A stretch of 64,000 bases of DNA, taken from positions 7,939-71,938 of the forward strand of contig JBFKDQ010000012.1 in the NCBI GenBank assembly GCA_041619555.1. The letters are read 5' to 3'. Shown in pieces: positions 34,520-44,083 of this stretch. Numbering within the stretch: the first letter of the stretch is position 1; each line of letters starts with the position of its first letter. The stretch is from Oceanococcus sp041619555 (lineage in GTDB: Bacteria > Pseudomonadota > Gammaproteobacteria > Nevskiales > Oceanococcaceae). A model generated the notes under the pieces. It was given only the letters and a program-made list of their open reading frames with translations, was not told where the DNA came from and ran no database searches. The position numbers were made by a program, and so were the translations under genes.

Positions 34520-36730
34520 CTACTTGCTCGTGTGGGTAAACACCCCATCCCAGTCAGGTCCCGGTGGCTCTTTCATGAAGATGGCAATGCGCTCAAGGTA
34601 CACGTCATAGATCTTGTGGGCCTGCTGCTGGCGCAGCTGGTAGAACTGCAATTCCGCCTTGCTCCAGTCCTGATTGCGGTAGGCCTGCAAAGCCTGACGA
34701 TAATGCGCCAGCTCTTTCTTCAATTCCGGACTCAAGCTGTCGCGCGGCCCCAGAGGCTCGAAGATCGCGACCGGCTCGGCCTTGCCTTTGACCCGCACCC
34801 GGTCCAGGTCGCGATACATCCAGTCCTGCACCAGCTGCCGCGTGCTGTCGCTGCAGATCACGGCGACGCCGTAGTTCTTGGTCAGCCCCTCCAGTCTCGA
34901 CCCCAGATTCACCGCATCACCGAGTACCGTGTACGCCATGCGGAACTTCGACCCCATGTTGCCGACGCTCATCACGCCGGTGTTCACGCCAACCCCGACC
35001 TTGAGTTCCGGCAGGCCGCGGTCCTTGAACTCCGATGCCAGGCGGTGCATGCATTCCACCATGCCCAATGCGGCTTCCAGCGCCCGTCGCGCATGCTGCT
35101 CATCCGGCAGCGGCGCCCCCCAGAAGGCCATGACGGCATCGCCCATGTACTTGTCGATGGTGCCACGTTTCTTGTGGATGACCTCGGTCAGCGGCGTCAG
35201 AAATTCGTTCATCAGGGTGGTGAGATCGTCCGGGGTCAGCCGCTCCGAAATGCTGGTGAAATTCCGTACGTCTGAAAACAGCACGGTCATCTCTCGGCTG
35301 TCGGAACGCATCTCGGCCGCCAGATGATCCTGCGCCATCTCCGAAACCAGCTCGGGCGGCACATAGTGACCGAATAGCCGGGACACCTCCCGCTTGGCCC
35401 GCGCCTCGACGAAATAGCCGTAATTCATCTGGATCAGGACGATCAGGAACAGGAACAGCAACGGCCCGCCCAGGGGCACGACGAAATCAGCCGCCTCCCA
35501 CATGCCGAAGCTCAGACCGAAGAGCGCAAGCACCATGCCCAGCACCAGCAGGGTCCCCATCACCGGCGACAGCCGAGGAAACAACAGCGTCAGCAACAGG
35601 CTGATCAGAACCATCAGACTGGTTTCAATGCCAATCAGATAGGGCACCTTGTGCTTGACCCGGCCGTCGAGGATGCCGGACACGATATTGGCATGCACCT
35701 CGACCCCCGAGAACGAGGTTCCGACCGGGGTCGTTCGCACATCCCGCAGCCCCGGCGCGCTGGTCCCAAGAATGGCAATCCGGCCTTCCAACAGGGCCGG
35801 ATCTGCGCGCCGCTCCAGCACATCGATGACCGGCACGTAGGCGAAGCTACCCTGCCGCCCACGGTAAGGCACCAGCACGGCGACATTCTCATCCACCGGC
35901 ACCCGTAACTCTGGCCCGATCCGCAACGCCTCCAGGCTCAGGACCGAGCGCTTACCGGCACTGGCATCGTATTCGAGATCCATGCGCGGCCCGCCCAGCG
36001 CCCGCCAGGTCAACATCAGGGCCAGCGAGCCGTACACCGCATCACCGTGCCTTTGCAGCAAGGGCACCCGACGAAAAACCCCGTCCGCGTCGAGCGTCGG
36101 ATTGTCGAAGAACCCGCCGTAGGGCGTCGCCGACTGCAGCACTTCGATGTTGCCGGTATAGCGACTGGCGGTCACATAGGTGGCAGGCATTTCCGCCGCG
36201 CGCGTATACAAGGGCGCTGGCAGCGCGCCCTGATTACTTGATTCTTCATTGCTGCCCTTGAACACCAGCCCCAGGACGGGCTCGTGCTTGCGCAGGCTGT
36301 CGGCCAGCACCCGGTCATTGTCCCAGCCATCACCGGCCTGGCTGAGCAATCTGCGCACGGGCTCGGCCAGCGAAACGTCGCGCCGCGTCAACTCCTGCAA
36401 CACACCGGCCAGCGACCGACCATCCGGCTCGGGCATGACCGTATCAAAGCCCAGAACCGCGACCTTGTAGTCCTCGTACAAACGGTCGATCAGCTGCGCA
36501 AGGACATGGCGGGGCCAGGGCCACTGGCCGAGTGCGGCCATCGACTCCTCGTCGATGTCGATGATTACGACACGCTCGTCCTGCCCGGGCTGCAGGTCCA
36601 GCTGAATCCGCGCGTCGTAACTCAATTGTTCCAATTTGTCGATCAGACCGACGGTCCAGAATCCATTGAGGTGCAACAAAAAACCCAGCAGAACGAAACT
36701 CGTCAGCATGAGTCTGATCAGAGTGTGCAC
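34520..36730 (-). CDS. CHASE2-domain class III adenylate cyclase
   Basis: 736 residues. A signal-anchor helix (about 5-25), an extracytoplasmic CHASE2 sensor domain (about 30-360), three membrane helices (about 365-440), then a class III cyclase domain. Catalytic residues are all present: metal ligands Asp487 (LFSDVRNFTS) and Asp531 (YMGDAVMAFWG), Lys527 and Thr601 as the adenine-specifying pair, and Asn608 and Arg612 (VNLGSR) as transition-state residues. So it should make cAMP. The C-terminal about 50 residues are helical and charged. Divergent from gspC over 128 bases, which hints at shared regulation with secretion; clpS is upstream-neighbour on the downstream side. Substrate calls rest on residue identity only. 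Confidence 0.92.
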   Translation of the reverse strand: MHTLIRLMLTSFVLLGFLLHLNGFWTVGLIDKLEQLSYDARIQLDLQPGQDERVVIIDIDEESMAALGQWPWPRHVLAQLIDRLYEDYKVAVLGFDTVMPEPDGRSLAGVLQELTRRDVSLAEPVRRLLSQAGDGWDNDRVLADSLRKHEPVLGLVFKGSNEESSNQGALPAPLYTRAAEMPATYVTASRYTGNIEVLQSATPYGGFFDNPTLDADGVFRRVPLLQRHGDAVYGSLALMLTWRALGGPRMDLEYDASAGKRSVLSLEALRIGPELRVPVDENVAVLVPYRGRQGSFAYVPVIDVLERRADPALLEGRIAILGTSAPGLRDVRTTPVGTSFSGVEVHANIVSGILDGRVKHKVPYLIGIETSLMVLISLLLTLLFPRLSPVMGTLLVLGMVLALFGLSFGMWEAADFVVPLGGPLLFLFLIVLIQMNYGYFVEARAKREVSRLFGHYVPPELVSEMAQDHLAAEMRSDSREMTVLFSDVRNFTSISERLTPDDLTTLMNEFLTPLTEVIHKKRGTIDKYMGDAVMAFWGAPLPDEQHARRALEAALGMVECMHRLASEFKDRGLPELKVGVGVNTGVMSVGNMGSKFRMAYTVLGDAVNLGSRLEGLTKNYGVAVICSDSTRQLVQDWMYRDLDRVRVKGKAEPVAIFEPLGPRDSLSPELKKELAHYRQALQAYRNQDWSKAELQFYQLRQQQAHKIYDVYLERIAIFMKEPPGPDWDGVFTHTSK

Positions 36731-36858
36731 AATATCCCCAATGGATTCGCAGTTGGATTATCTTAAACCCAAGCTGGCACACATAAAAACCTCACGGAAA
36801 ACATGAGAAAAATTCACAAAATCTTTATGATGCGCGGTTTACTCGCAGACCGGCATTT

Positions 36859-37773
36859 GTGAATTTCAGATTACCTTCTCTGCCCAGCGAGCGCCTGCAG
36901 CGCCTGGTGCCGCGTCTGGCATCGCTGTTTTTCGCCTGCCTGCTGGGGCTTAGCGCCGCAGAACTGACCTGGCTTCTGGTTCCGGTCGAACCTTTGGTCA
37001 CGACGCCCAGACCGCCCGCGAGCGTGACCGCGGGCCGCCAGCAGGCCAGCACCACGCCAGCGGTCAGCCTCAGCAGCCTGCAGGCCGCCAGGCTCTTCGG
37101 TGAATTCTTGCAGGAAGCCGAGCCGGCACCACAGCTCATGGCCAATCTGGACGCGCCGGAAACCAGCTTGCGCCTGAAGCTGCGCGGCATCGTCGCGATG
37201 GAAGACAGCGCCCGTTCCCGCGCGCTGATCGAAGCCAGCAACGGCGAGCTCAACCCCTATGCGGTCGGCGCGACCATCAGCGCGGGAACCAAGCTGCATT
37301 CGATCTACCCTGACCGCGTTCTGCTGGAACGCGGCAAGCGGCTGGAAACCCTGCGCCTGGAAAAAGACGAGCCCAGTCAGACGCAGTTCAGCTACCAGTC
37401 GAATCAACGGCGCAGTAGCGACGACGATGGCTCGGCAGCGCGCATCCTGGATAGCAGCACGGCGGCCAAGCTGTCCAATATTCGGGAAGAACTGCTGAAT
37501 GATCCGACCAAAGCCTCACAATATCTGCGCGTGCAGCCCGCCCGGGTGAATGGCGCCATGCGTGGTTACCGCATCTACCCCGGCCGCAACCGCGAACTGT
37601 TTACCGAAGCCGGCCTGCGCCCTGGCGACATCGTCACCGCGATCAATGGCGTCAGCCTGGATGATCCAAGTCGCAGCTTGCAATTGCTGGGCGACCTCAG
37701 CTCGGCCCAGCAGATCAATCTGCAAATCGAACGTGGCGGCCAATCTCAAGCCGTCAGTGTGAGTCTCAATTAG
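36859..37773 (+). CDS. gspC: GspC, type II secretion inner-membrane subunit
   Basis: 304 residues. Links the inner-membrane platform to the GspD secretin. A membrane anchor at about 15-42, a linker rich in Pro, Ala and Thr, a homology-region domain (about 60-170, LFGEFLQEAE then LRLKLRGIVAMEDSARSRALI, cited in part), a 40-residue linker, and a C-terminal PDZ domain (about 205-304, GYRIYPGRNRELFTEAGL, GDIVTAINGVSLDD). Start is GTG at 36859. A TATGAT hexamer at 36826-36831 may be the -10 box. First gene of gspC-D-E-F. Confidence 0.9.
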   Translation: MNFRLPSLPSERLQRLVPRLASLFFACLLGLSAAELTWLLVPVEPLVTTPRPPASVTAGRQQASTTPAVSLSSLQAARLFGEFLQEAEPAPQLMANLDAPETSLRLKLRGIVAMEDSARSRALIEASNGELNPYAVGATISAGTKLHSIYPDRVLLERGKRLETLRLEKDEPSQTQFSYQSNQRRSSDDDGSAARILDSSTAAKLSNIREELLNDPTKASQYLRVQPARVNGAMRGYRIYPGRNRELFTEAGLRPGDIVTAINGVSLDDPSRSLQLLGDLSSAQQINLQIERGGQSQAVSVSLN

Positions 37774-37784
37774 ATGGACAACTT

Positions 37785-39959
37785 ATGATCTTGGCAACAC
37801 GCGCGCCTTTTCAACTCGGCAAGAAAGCGATGAGACAGGCACTGTTCCTCGCCGCTCTGGGCATGCTGAGCGGCAGCTTCGGTGCGATCGCGCAGGACAC
37901 CACCCTGGGGTCGACACTCAACCTCAAGGAAGCCGACATCAACAGCCTGATCGCCACGGTGGGGGAAATCACCGGGCGGAATTTCATTGTTGATCCCCGG
38001 GTCAAAGGCAAAGTGACGGTGCTGTCATCCTCACCGATGTCGCCGGACGAGCTCTATGGTGTCTTTCTTGCCGTCCTGCAGGTTCACGGCTTCGCAGCCG
38101 TGCCGGCCGGTCCGGTCATCAAGATCGTGCCGGAAGTCGGCGCAAAGCAGGATGGCGGCAGTTTTTTCGATTTCAGCGGCCTCGCCGATGACGAAATCGT
38201 CACCCGGGTCATCGAAATCCAGAACGTGCCGGCAGCGCAGCTGGTGCCCATCCTGCGCCCCCTGGTGCCACAGTACGGCCACCTTGCGGCCTACTCGCCT
38301 TCCAATATGCTGATCATTTCCGATCGCGCCGCAAATGTGGAAAGGCTGACGCAAATCATCCGGCGCATCGACCAGGGCGGCGACCGCGAAGTGGAAATCA
38401 TTCGTCTGAGTCATGCCAGCGCCGCCGATGTACAGCAGACCCTGACCGGACTGCTACAGGCCGAACAGAAGCAGAAGGACCCGAGCGAACAGCCGGTCAC
38501 CCTGCTGGCTGACGAACGCACCAACAGCCTGCTGCTCGCCGGCGACCAAGCCCGGCGCCTGCAGTTGCGCGCCCTGATTGCCCATCTGGACATTCCGCTG
38601 GAAGATGGCGGCGATACCCAGGTGATCTATCTGTCCTACGCCAATGCCGAAAAACTGGCACCGATCCTGGAAGGCTACGTACAGAGCAAGACCGACCCCA
38701 AAAGCGCCGCGGGCGGCGCCCCGGGCAATGCCCAGGTCCGGATCGTCGCCGAACCCGATACCAATGCCCTGGTGATCACGGCGGCGCCGAAAATCATGCG
38801 CGGACTGCGCAGCGTCATCGCGCAGCTGGACATCCGCCGCGCCCAGGTGCTGGTCGAGGCGATCCTGGCTGAAGTCAGCCTGAATCAGTCGCGCAAGCTC
38901 GGTATTGACTGGGCGATTCTCAACGATGAACGCCTGGCCGCGGCATCCATCCTGGATCCTTCGCTGATCACGGCCGCCGCCGGTCTGGCCAGCGACAATC
39001 TGACCAGTGCTGCCGGCCTGCTGCGCAGCGGATTCAATGCAGGCGGCGGCTCCATCAAGGAGAACGGCACCAGTTTTGCGGTGTTGCTGAACGCGCTGTA
39101 TGGCGATGGTGAGACCAACGTGCTATCGACGCCTTCACTGGTCACCATGGACAACGAAGAAGCAGAAATTTCGGTTGGCCAGGAAGTGCCATTCCTCACC
39201 GGGTCCTACAGCAACACCTCATCAACCGGCGTGGTCAATCCGTTCCAGACCATCGAGCGCCGCGATGTCGGCCTGACCCTGGGCATCACGCCGCAGATCA
39301 ATGACGGTGACAGCATCCAGCTCACGATCAAGCAGGAATCCTCTTCCATCGGTGCGGGCAGCGCCGGCGCGGTGGACCTGGTCACCAACAAACGCACCTT
39401 GAGCACCACGGTCATGGTCGGCAACGGCGACATCCTGGTTCTAGGCGGCCTGATCGACGACAACATCCAGAAAAGCGAGCAGAAAGTGCCGATTCTTGGA
39501 GACATCCCGCTACTCGGCACCCTGTTCCGCTCGACCAGCATCACGAAAGCGAAACAGAATCTGATGATCTTCATGCGCTCCACGATCATGCGGGACCGCA
39601 GTACCGCCAGCTACTACACCCGGCGCAAGTACGACCGCATGCGGGATTTCCAGGAGCGTTCGAATGATCAGGGCTGGCGCGTCATCGGCCGCACCCGCGG
39701 CCCGCAACTCGAGCCATTGCCCCCTGAAACGGACGCCAACTCCGAAACGCCGATGCCCCCCTCGGCAGCGGAAGACAGCGGCGCCGAATCAGCGGCTTTG
39801 CAGGACCAGCAAGCGCCAGCCCGCAACGAACCGCCTCCTGCAACCGCGACAGAAAAACCCACCACCGCTACCGATGCGCCGACGCTGATCAGCACCGAGC
39901 CGGTGCTCAGTACCGAGCAGGAAACCCAGCGCAAGAAGATGCGGGGACACCTGCGTTGA
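37785..39959 (+). CDS. gspD: GspD, type II secretion outer-membrane secretin
   Basis: 724 residues. Forms the outer-membrane pore through which folded exoproteins leave. Signal peptide ending near AIA-QD; N0 domain from about 45 (LNLKEADINSLIATVGEITG), N1-N3 ring domains, then the secretin core with VEAILAEVSL, TPSLVTMDNEEAEISVGQEVPF (cited in part), and VPILGDIPLLGTLFRS. The roughly 110-residue tail rich in Pro, Ala and Thr may be an S-domain-like or pilotin-binding extension. The ATG at 37830 (MRQALFLAALGML) would give a shorter, more typical signal peptide. It begins 11 bases after gspC. Confidence 0.95.
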   Translation: MILATRAPFQLGKKAMRQALFLAALGMLSGSFGAIAQDTTLGSTLNLKEADINSLIATVGEITGRNFIVDPRVKGKVTVLSSSPMSPDELYGVFLAVLQVHGFAAVPAGPVIKIVPEVGAKQDGGSFFDFSGLADDEIVTRVIEIQNVPAAQLVPILRPLVPQYGHLAAYSPSNMLIISDRAANVERLTQIIRRIDQGGDREVEIIRLSHASAADVQQTLTGLLQAEQKQKDPSEQPVTLLADERTNSLLLAGDQARRLQLRALIAHLDIPLEDGGDTQVIYLSYANAEKLAPILEGYVQSKTDPKSAAGGAPGNAQVRIVAEPDTNALVITAAPKIMRGLRSVIAQLDIRRAQVLVEAILAEVSLNQSRKLGIDWAILNDERLAAASILDPSLITAAAGLASDNLTSAAGLLRSGFNAGGGSIKENGTSFAVLLNALYGDGETNVLSTPSLVTMDNEEAEISVGQEVPFLTGSYSNTSSTGVVNPFQTIERRDVGLTLGITPQINDGDSIQLTIKQESSSIGAGSAGAVDLVTNKRTLSTTVMVGNGDILVLGGLIDDNIQKSEQKVPILGDIPLLGTLFRSTSITKAKQNLMIFMRSTIMRDRSTASYYTRRKYDRMRDFQERSNDQGWRVIGRTRGPQLEPLPPETDANSETPMPPSAAEDSGAESAALQDQQAPARNEPPPATATEKPTTATDAPTLISTEPVLSTEQETQRKKMRGHLR

Positions 39960-41440
39960 TGGACGACACCCTGAGGCTGCCCCCGTTCGCCTTCGCCAAA
40001 CGCACCGGCGTTCTGGTCGGCGAGTTGAAAGAGGATGAGAGCGTCGAGTTACTGACCCGGCCGGGCATGAGCCGGGAGGCCCTGATCGAATTGCGGCGCT
40101 ACCTGAACCGGCCGATCCGCCTGCGCGAACTGAGTCTGGAGGCCTTCGACAAGGCCCTGCAGCAGCGTTACGAGAACAATTCCAGCGAAGCCATGCAGGC
40201 GATGCAGAGCATGGACAGCGACGCGGACCTGTCGACCGTGGCGGAAGCCCTGTCCGAGCCGCAGGACCTGCTCGAATCGGACGATGATGCTCCCATCATT
40301 CGACTGATCAACGCGATGTTGTCAGAAGCGATTAAAGAAAATGCTTCCGACATTCACGTCGAACCGTTTGAAAACCGCCTGGTCGTCCGTTTTCGCGTCG
40401 ATGGCGTGCTGCGCGAAGTGCTGTCACCGCAGCGCGCACTGACCCCTTTGATCGTCTCCCGCATCAAGGTCATGGCGCGCCTGGATATCGCCGAGAAACG
40501 ACTGCCGCAGGATGGTCGCATTTCCATCCGCATCGCCGGACGACCGGTGGACGTGCGCGTCTCCACGATCCCTTCAGGCCACGGCGAGCGCGTGGTGCTG
40601 CGCCTGCTCGACAAGCAGGCCGGCCGCCTTGACCTGACCCATCTGGGCATGGAGCCGATTCAACTCCAGGTGATGGAGGGCCTGATCCACAAGCCCCACG
40701 GCATCATCCTGGTGACCGGCCCAACCGGTTCGGGCAAGACAACCACCCTGTATGCGGCCCTGGCCAGCCTCAATGACACCAGCCGCAACATCCTGACGGT
40801 CGAGGATCCGATCGAGTATTACCTCGACGGCATCGGCCAGACCCAGGTCAACACCAAGGTGGAAATGAGTTTTGCGCGTGGCCTGCGGGCCATCCTGCGT
40901 CAGGATCCGGATGTCGTCATGGTCGGCGAAATCCGCGACCTGGAAACCGCGGAGATTGCCGTTCAGGCCAGTCTCACCGGCCACCTGGTCCTGTCCACCC
41001 TGCATACCAATACGGCGATCGGCGCGGTTTCGCGCCTGCGGGACATGGGCGTGGAACCCTTCTTGCTGGCCTCAAGCCTGGTCGGCCTGATCGCCCAGCG
41101 ACTGGTGCGCACGCTCTGCCCGCACTGCCGCGAGCCCTACACGCCCAATGCGGCGGAATGCGCGATGCTGGACATTGCGACCGACAAACCGACCACGATC
41201 TTTCGCGCTCACGGTTGCGACAAATGCCGCAACACCGGCTATGCCGGTCGGGTCGGCATCCAGGAAGTGGTGGCGGTGGATGACGAACTGCGCGGCATGA
41301 TTCATGACGGCCGATCGGAACAGAGCATGGAGCAACACGCACGCAAGCGTTTTCCGAGCCTGCGCGCGGAAGGTCGGGCCAAGATCCTGGAAGGCACTAC
41401 CACCATCGAGGAAGTCGTGCGCGTGACGCGCGAGGACTGA
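39959..41440 (+). CDS. gspE: GspE, type II secretion ATPase
   Basis: 493 residues. Hexameric cytoplasmic ATPase that powers pseudopilus assembly. N1E-like domain, then N2 with DIHVEPFENRLVVRFRVDG, Walker A LVTGPTGSGKTTTLYAAL (Lys260), Asp box LTVEDPIEYYLDGIGQTQVN, Walker B VVMVGEIRDLETAEIA, His box, and the four-Cys zinc module CPHC...CDKC of the GspE type. ATG at 39959 shares one base with the gspD stop; a TTG one codon earlier is possible. Confidence 0.96.
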   Translation: MDDTLRLPPFAFAKRTGVLVGELKEDESVELLTRPGMSREALIELRRYLNRPIRLRELSLEAFDKALQQRYENNSSEAMQAMQSMDSDADLSTVAEALSEPQDLLESDDDAPIIRLINAMLSEAIKENASDIHVEPFENRLVVRFRVDGVLREVLSPQRALTPLIVSRIKVMARLDIAEKRLPQDGRISIRIAGRPVDVRVSTIPSGHGERVVLRLLDKQAGRLDLTHLGMEPIQLQVMEGLIHKPHGIILVTGPTGSGKTTTLYAALASLNDTSRNILTVEDPIEYYLDGIGQTQVNTKVEMSFARGLRAILRQDPDVVMVGEIRDLETAEIAVQASLTGHLVLSTLHTNTAIGAVSRLRDMGVEPFLLASSLVGLIAQRLVRTLCPHCREPYTPNAAECAMLDIATDKPTTIFRAHGCDKCRNTGYAGRVGIQEVVAVDDELRGMIHDGRSEQSMEQHARKRFPSLRAEGRAKILEGTTTIEEVVRVTRED

Positions 41441-41449
41441 GGACCGGAC

Positions 41450-42661
41450 ATGGGTGCCTATAGCTACACCGCGCTGGATGCCAACGGCCGCAAGAGCCGC
41501 GGCCTGCTCGAAGGCGATACGCCGCGCATGGTGCGTGCACAGCTGCGCGAACGCGGGCTGACGCCATTGCAGGTCGAAGAGGTCGAGCAGCGCGAGAGAA
41601 GCGTCGCCGGCCTGAGTTTCAGCCGCGGCATTTCCGGCACGGAACTCGCGCTGGTCACCCGACAGCTTGCCACCCTGCTGCGCTCCGGACTGCCGCTGGA
41701 AGAGTCCCTGCACACGGTCGGACAGCAGGTCGAAAGCCGGCGCACCCAGGGCGTTGTCATGGGCGTGCGCGCGCGCGTTGTCGAAGGCCATACCCTGGCC
41801 AAGGCCTTGCGCGACTTCCCGCAGATATTCAACGCCCTGTACTGCGCAACCGTGGAAGCCGGCGAGCAGTCCGGCCACCTCGACACGGTCCTGGAACGGC
41901 TGGCCGATTACGTGGAAAAACGCCAGGAGCTGCAGAAGAAGATCTTCGCCGCCCTGTCCTATCCGGTGATCCTGATCCTCGCTTCATTCGCCATCGTCGG
42001 CTTTCTGCTGGCCAATGTCGTGCCGCAGGTGGTCGGCGTGTTCGACAGTCTGGATGCCGAGCTGCCGCCGTTGACGCGCGGCATGATCGCCAGCAGCGAT
42101 TTCTTGCGGGAACAGGGCCTGTGGCTCGGCATCGGCCTGGTGCTGCTTTTCGTTCTCTGGCAGCTCGCCCTGCGCAAGCCGGCAATGAAACGACGCTGGC
42201 ATCGGCTGCAGCTCAGACTGCCGTTGATCGGTCGCCTGATTCGCGGCGTCAACGCCGGTCGCTTTACCCGCACCTTCAGCATCCTGGTATCAAGCGGCGT
42301 GCCCATACTCGAAGCCCTGCAGATCTGCGCCCGGGTGGTGCAGAACCTGCCCATGCAGGAACTCATCGAGTCCGCCGCACACAAGGTCCGCGAAGGCGCG
42401 CCCATCCACCGTTCGCTGGCCAGCGGCAAGCTGTTCCCGCCGATCACCCTCAATCTGATTGCCAACGGCGAGGCCTCGGGGCAGTTGGAAGACATGCTGG
42501 AGCGCGCCGCACACAACCAGGAACTGGAAGTCGACACGATCATCTCGGCCGTGATGGGCGTGCTCGGCCCGGCCCTGATTTTGATGATGGCGGGCATCGT
42601 GCTGACCATCGTCCTGGCCATCATGCTGCCGATTTTCGACATGAACCAGCTGGTTCAGTAG
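41450..42661 (+). CDS. gspF: GspF, type II secretion inner-membrane platform protein
   Basis: 403 residues, polytopic with three membrane helices (about 170-195, 220-240, 370-395) and two cytoplasmic repeats, each with the family signature (SGLPLEESLHTV and SGVPILEALQIC). MGAYSYTALDANGRKSRG is the standard start. It is the last type II secretion gene here: instead of gspG-M the next gene is plsX on the opposite strand. The major pseudopilin and remaining subunits must lie elsewhere. Confidence 0.95.
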   Translation: MGAYSYTALDANGRKSRGLLEGDTPRMVRAQLRERGLTPLQVEEVEQRERSVAGLSFSRGISGTELALVTRQLATLLRSGLPLEESLHTVGQQVESRRTQGVVMGVRARVVEGHTLAKALRDFPQIFNALYCATVEAGEQSGHLDTVLERLADYVEKRQELQKKIFAALSYPVILILASFAIVGFLLANVVPQVVGVFDSLDAELPPLTRGMIASSDFLREQGLWLGIGLVLLFVLWQLALRKPAMKRRWHRLQLRLPLIGRLIRGVNAGRFTRTFSILVSSGVPILEALQICARVVQNLPMQELIESAAHKVREGAPIHRSLASGKLFPPITLNLIANGEASGQLEDMLERAAHNQELEVDTIISAVMGVLGPALILMMAGIVLTIVLAIMLPIFDMNQLVQ

Positions 42662-42710
42662 CTCACGGGGCACGCTTGGCACAAGGATGTACCGCCAGAA
42701 CCAATGGCCA

Positions 42711-42737
42711 CAAGTCGTTGATTTTGTAGTCGACTTG
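42711..42737. terminator. Weak hairpin between convergent gspF and plsX
   Basis: CAAGTCG at 42711-42717 pairs with CGACTTG at 42731-42737 around a 13-base, T-rich loop. The 157-base gap between gspF and plsX holds nothing else I can identify. Confidence 0.3.
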
Positions 42738-42818
42738 GCTACCGTTTTCGGCGCAGCGCGAATGGTGAAAGGCGGAGATGGCCTGTTTCAACAGCGGGCT
42801 TGCGCCCCGTGGGCAGGC

Positions 42819-43829
42819 TCAGTTCGGCGCCAGCAAATGGGCCGCGACTTCGGAGCGGATACGATCCGTCACACCCTTGTTGATTTCCAACACGGCAATG
42901 GCGATGGTCTGCTCCAGCGCCCTGGCATCCGCGCCGCCATGCGATTTCACCACGATCCCGTTGAGCCCCAGCAAGCTGGCGCCATTGTAGCGACCGGGAT
43001 CGACACGCTGCTTGAAGCGCTTCAGGACCGGCATGGACACCAGACCGGCCAGCTTGCCGTACCAGCTGCGACGATATTCCTCGCCCAGGAAGTGGGCGAT
43101 CAGATGGGCAATGCCCTCGGCGCTTTTAAGCGCGACATTGCCGGAAAAGCCATCGCATACGACCACATCAACATCTCCAAGGAAGATGTCGTCGCCTTCC
43201 ACGAAACCGGCATAGTCCAGATCACTGGCGGCGATCAGGGCGGCTGCGGACTTGATCGAGGTGGTGCCCTTGATCTCTTCCGAGCCGATATTCAACAGAG
43301 CAACCCGTGGCCTTTCGACGTTGGCCACCGCACGCACCAGCACCGCACCCATCACCGCAAACTGGAACAGCTGCTCCGGCGAGCATTCCGCGTTCGCCCC
43401 CAGATCGAGCATGTGGGTGTGGCCCCGCAGCGATGGAATCGCCGATACGATGGCCGGGCGATCCACACCAGGCAGCATCTTGAGAACGAAGCGCGCGGTC
43501 GCCATCAAGGCCCCGGTGTTGCCGGCACTCACGCAGGCCTGCGCCTGCCCCTGCTGGACCAGATTGATCGCGACCCGCATGGATGAGTCTTTCTTCCCGC
43601 GCAGCGCACGACCCGGCTCTTCATCCATCCCGACCACTTCGCTGGCGGCCTGTACCCGGAGCCGCGGGTGGGCGTTCAGCCCCTGCGCTTCGAGCAGAGG
43701 CTGCAGGACATCAGGCTGTCCGACAAGAATGAGTTCGAGTTCGGGAAAACGCCGCAAAGCGCCCTGGGCTGCCGATACGCTGACCATCACCCCATGGTCA
43801 CCGCTCATCGCGTCAAGCGCGATGATCAT
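42819..43829 (-). CDS. plsX: PlsX, phosphate acyltransferase
   Basis: 336 residues. Converts acyl-ACP to acyl-phosphate for glycerolipid synthesis via PlsY. Motifs: IIALDAMSGDHG at the N-terminus, SAGNTGALMATARF, LDLGANAECSPEQLFQFA, DGFSGNVALKSAEG. It starts 8 bases after rpmF in the order yceD-rpmF-plsX. The usual next genes fabH, fabD, fabG and acpP are absent; gspF converges on it instead. Confidence 0.96.
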   Translation of the reverse strand: MIIALDAMSGDHGVMVSVSAAQGALRRFPELELILVGQPDVLQPLLEAQGLNAHPRLRVQAASEVVGMDEEPGRALRGKKDSSMRVAINLVQQGQAQACVSAGNTGALMATARFVLKMLPGVDRPAIVSAIPSLRGHTHMLDLGANAECSPEQLFQFAVMGAVLVRAVANVERPRVALLNIGSEEIKGTTSIKSAAALIAASDLDYAGFVEGDDIFLGDVDVVVCDGFSGNVALKSAEGIAHLIAHFLGEEYRRSWYGKLAGLVSMPVLKRFKQRVDPGRYNGASLLGLNGIVVKSHGGADARALEQTIAIAVLEINKGVTDRIRSEVAAHLLAPN

Positions 43830-43837
43830 GTCGTGAC

Positions 43838-44032
43838 CTAGATTTCGTCTTCGACGACTTGCGTTTCCGCAATCACGCGGCGACCACGATAAAATCCATC
43901 CTTGGTCACGTGGTGACGGCGATGCATTTCCCCGCTGGTGGGATCTTCCGACAGGGTCGGTGCGGACAGGGCGTCATGGGAACGACGCATGTCACGCTTG
44001 GAACGGGTCTTACGGTTTTGTTGAACGGCCAT
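43838..44032 (-). CDS. rpmF: RpmF, 50S ribosomal protein L32
   Basis: 64 residues. MAVQQNRKTRSKRDMRRSHD and the HHVTKDGFYRGRRV segment are typical of proteobacterial L32. An AAGGAGG ribosome site stands five bases before the ATG, and a terminator-like hairpin lies just upstream of that. Middle gene of yceD-rpmF-plsX. Confidence 0.98.
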   Translation of the reverse strand: MAVQQNRKTRSKRDMRRSHDALSAPTLSEDPTSGEMHRRHHVTKDGFYRGRRVIAETQVVEDEI

Positions 44033-44056
44033 TGCCGCCTCCTTATCAAAGAAACA

Positions 44057-44078
44057 ACGCCGACCCTTCGGTCGGCGT
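44057..44078 (-). terminator. Terminator-like hairpin in the yceD-rpmF gap
   Basis: Read on the minus strand: ACGCCGAC, loop CGAAGG, GTCGGCGT, then TGTTTCTTTG. The 8-bp GC-rich stem with a T-rich tail looks like a rho-independent terminator, yet it lies inside the yceD-rpmF operon, a few bases after the yceD stop and about 17 bases before the rpmF ribosome site. It may lower read-through or act as an mRNA processing or attenuation site. Confidence 0.55.
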
Positions 44079-44083
44079 CCGGT

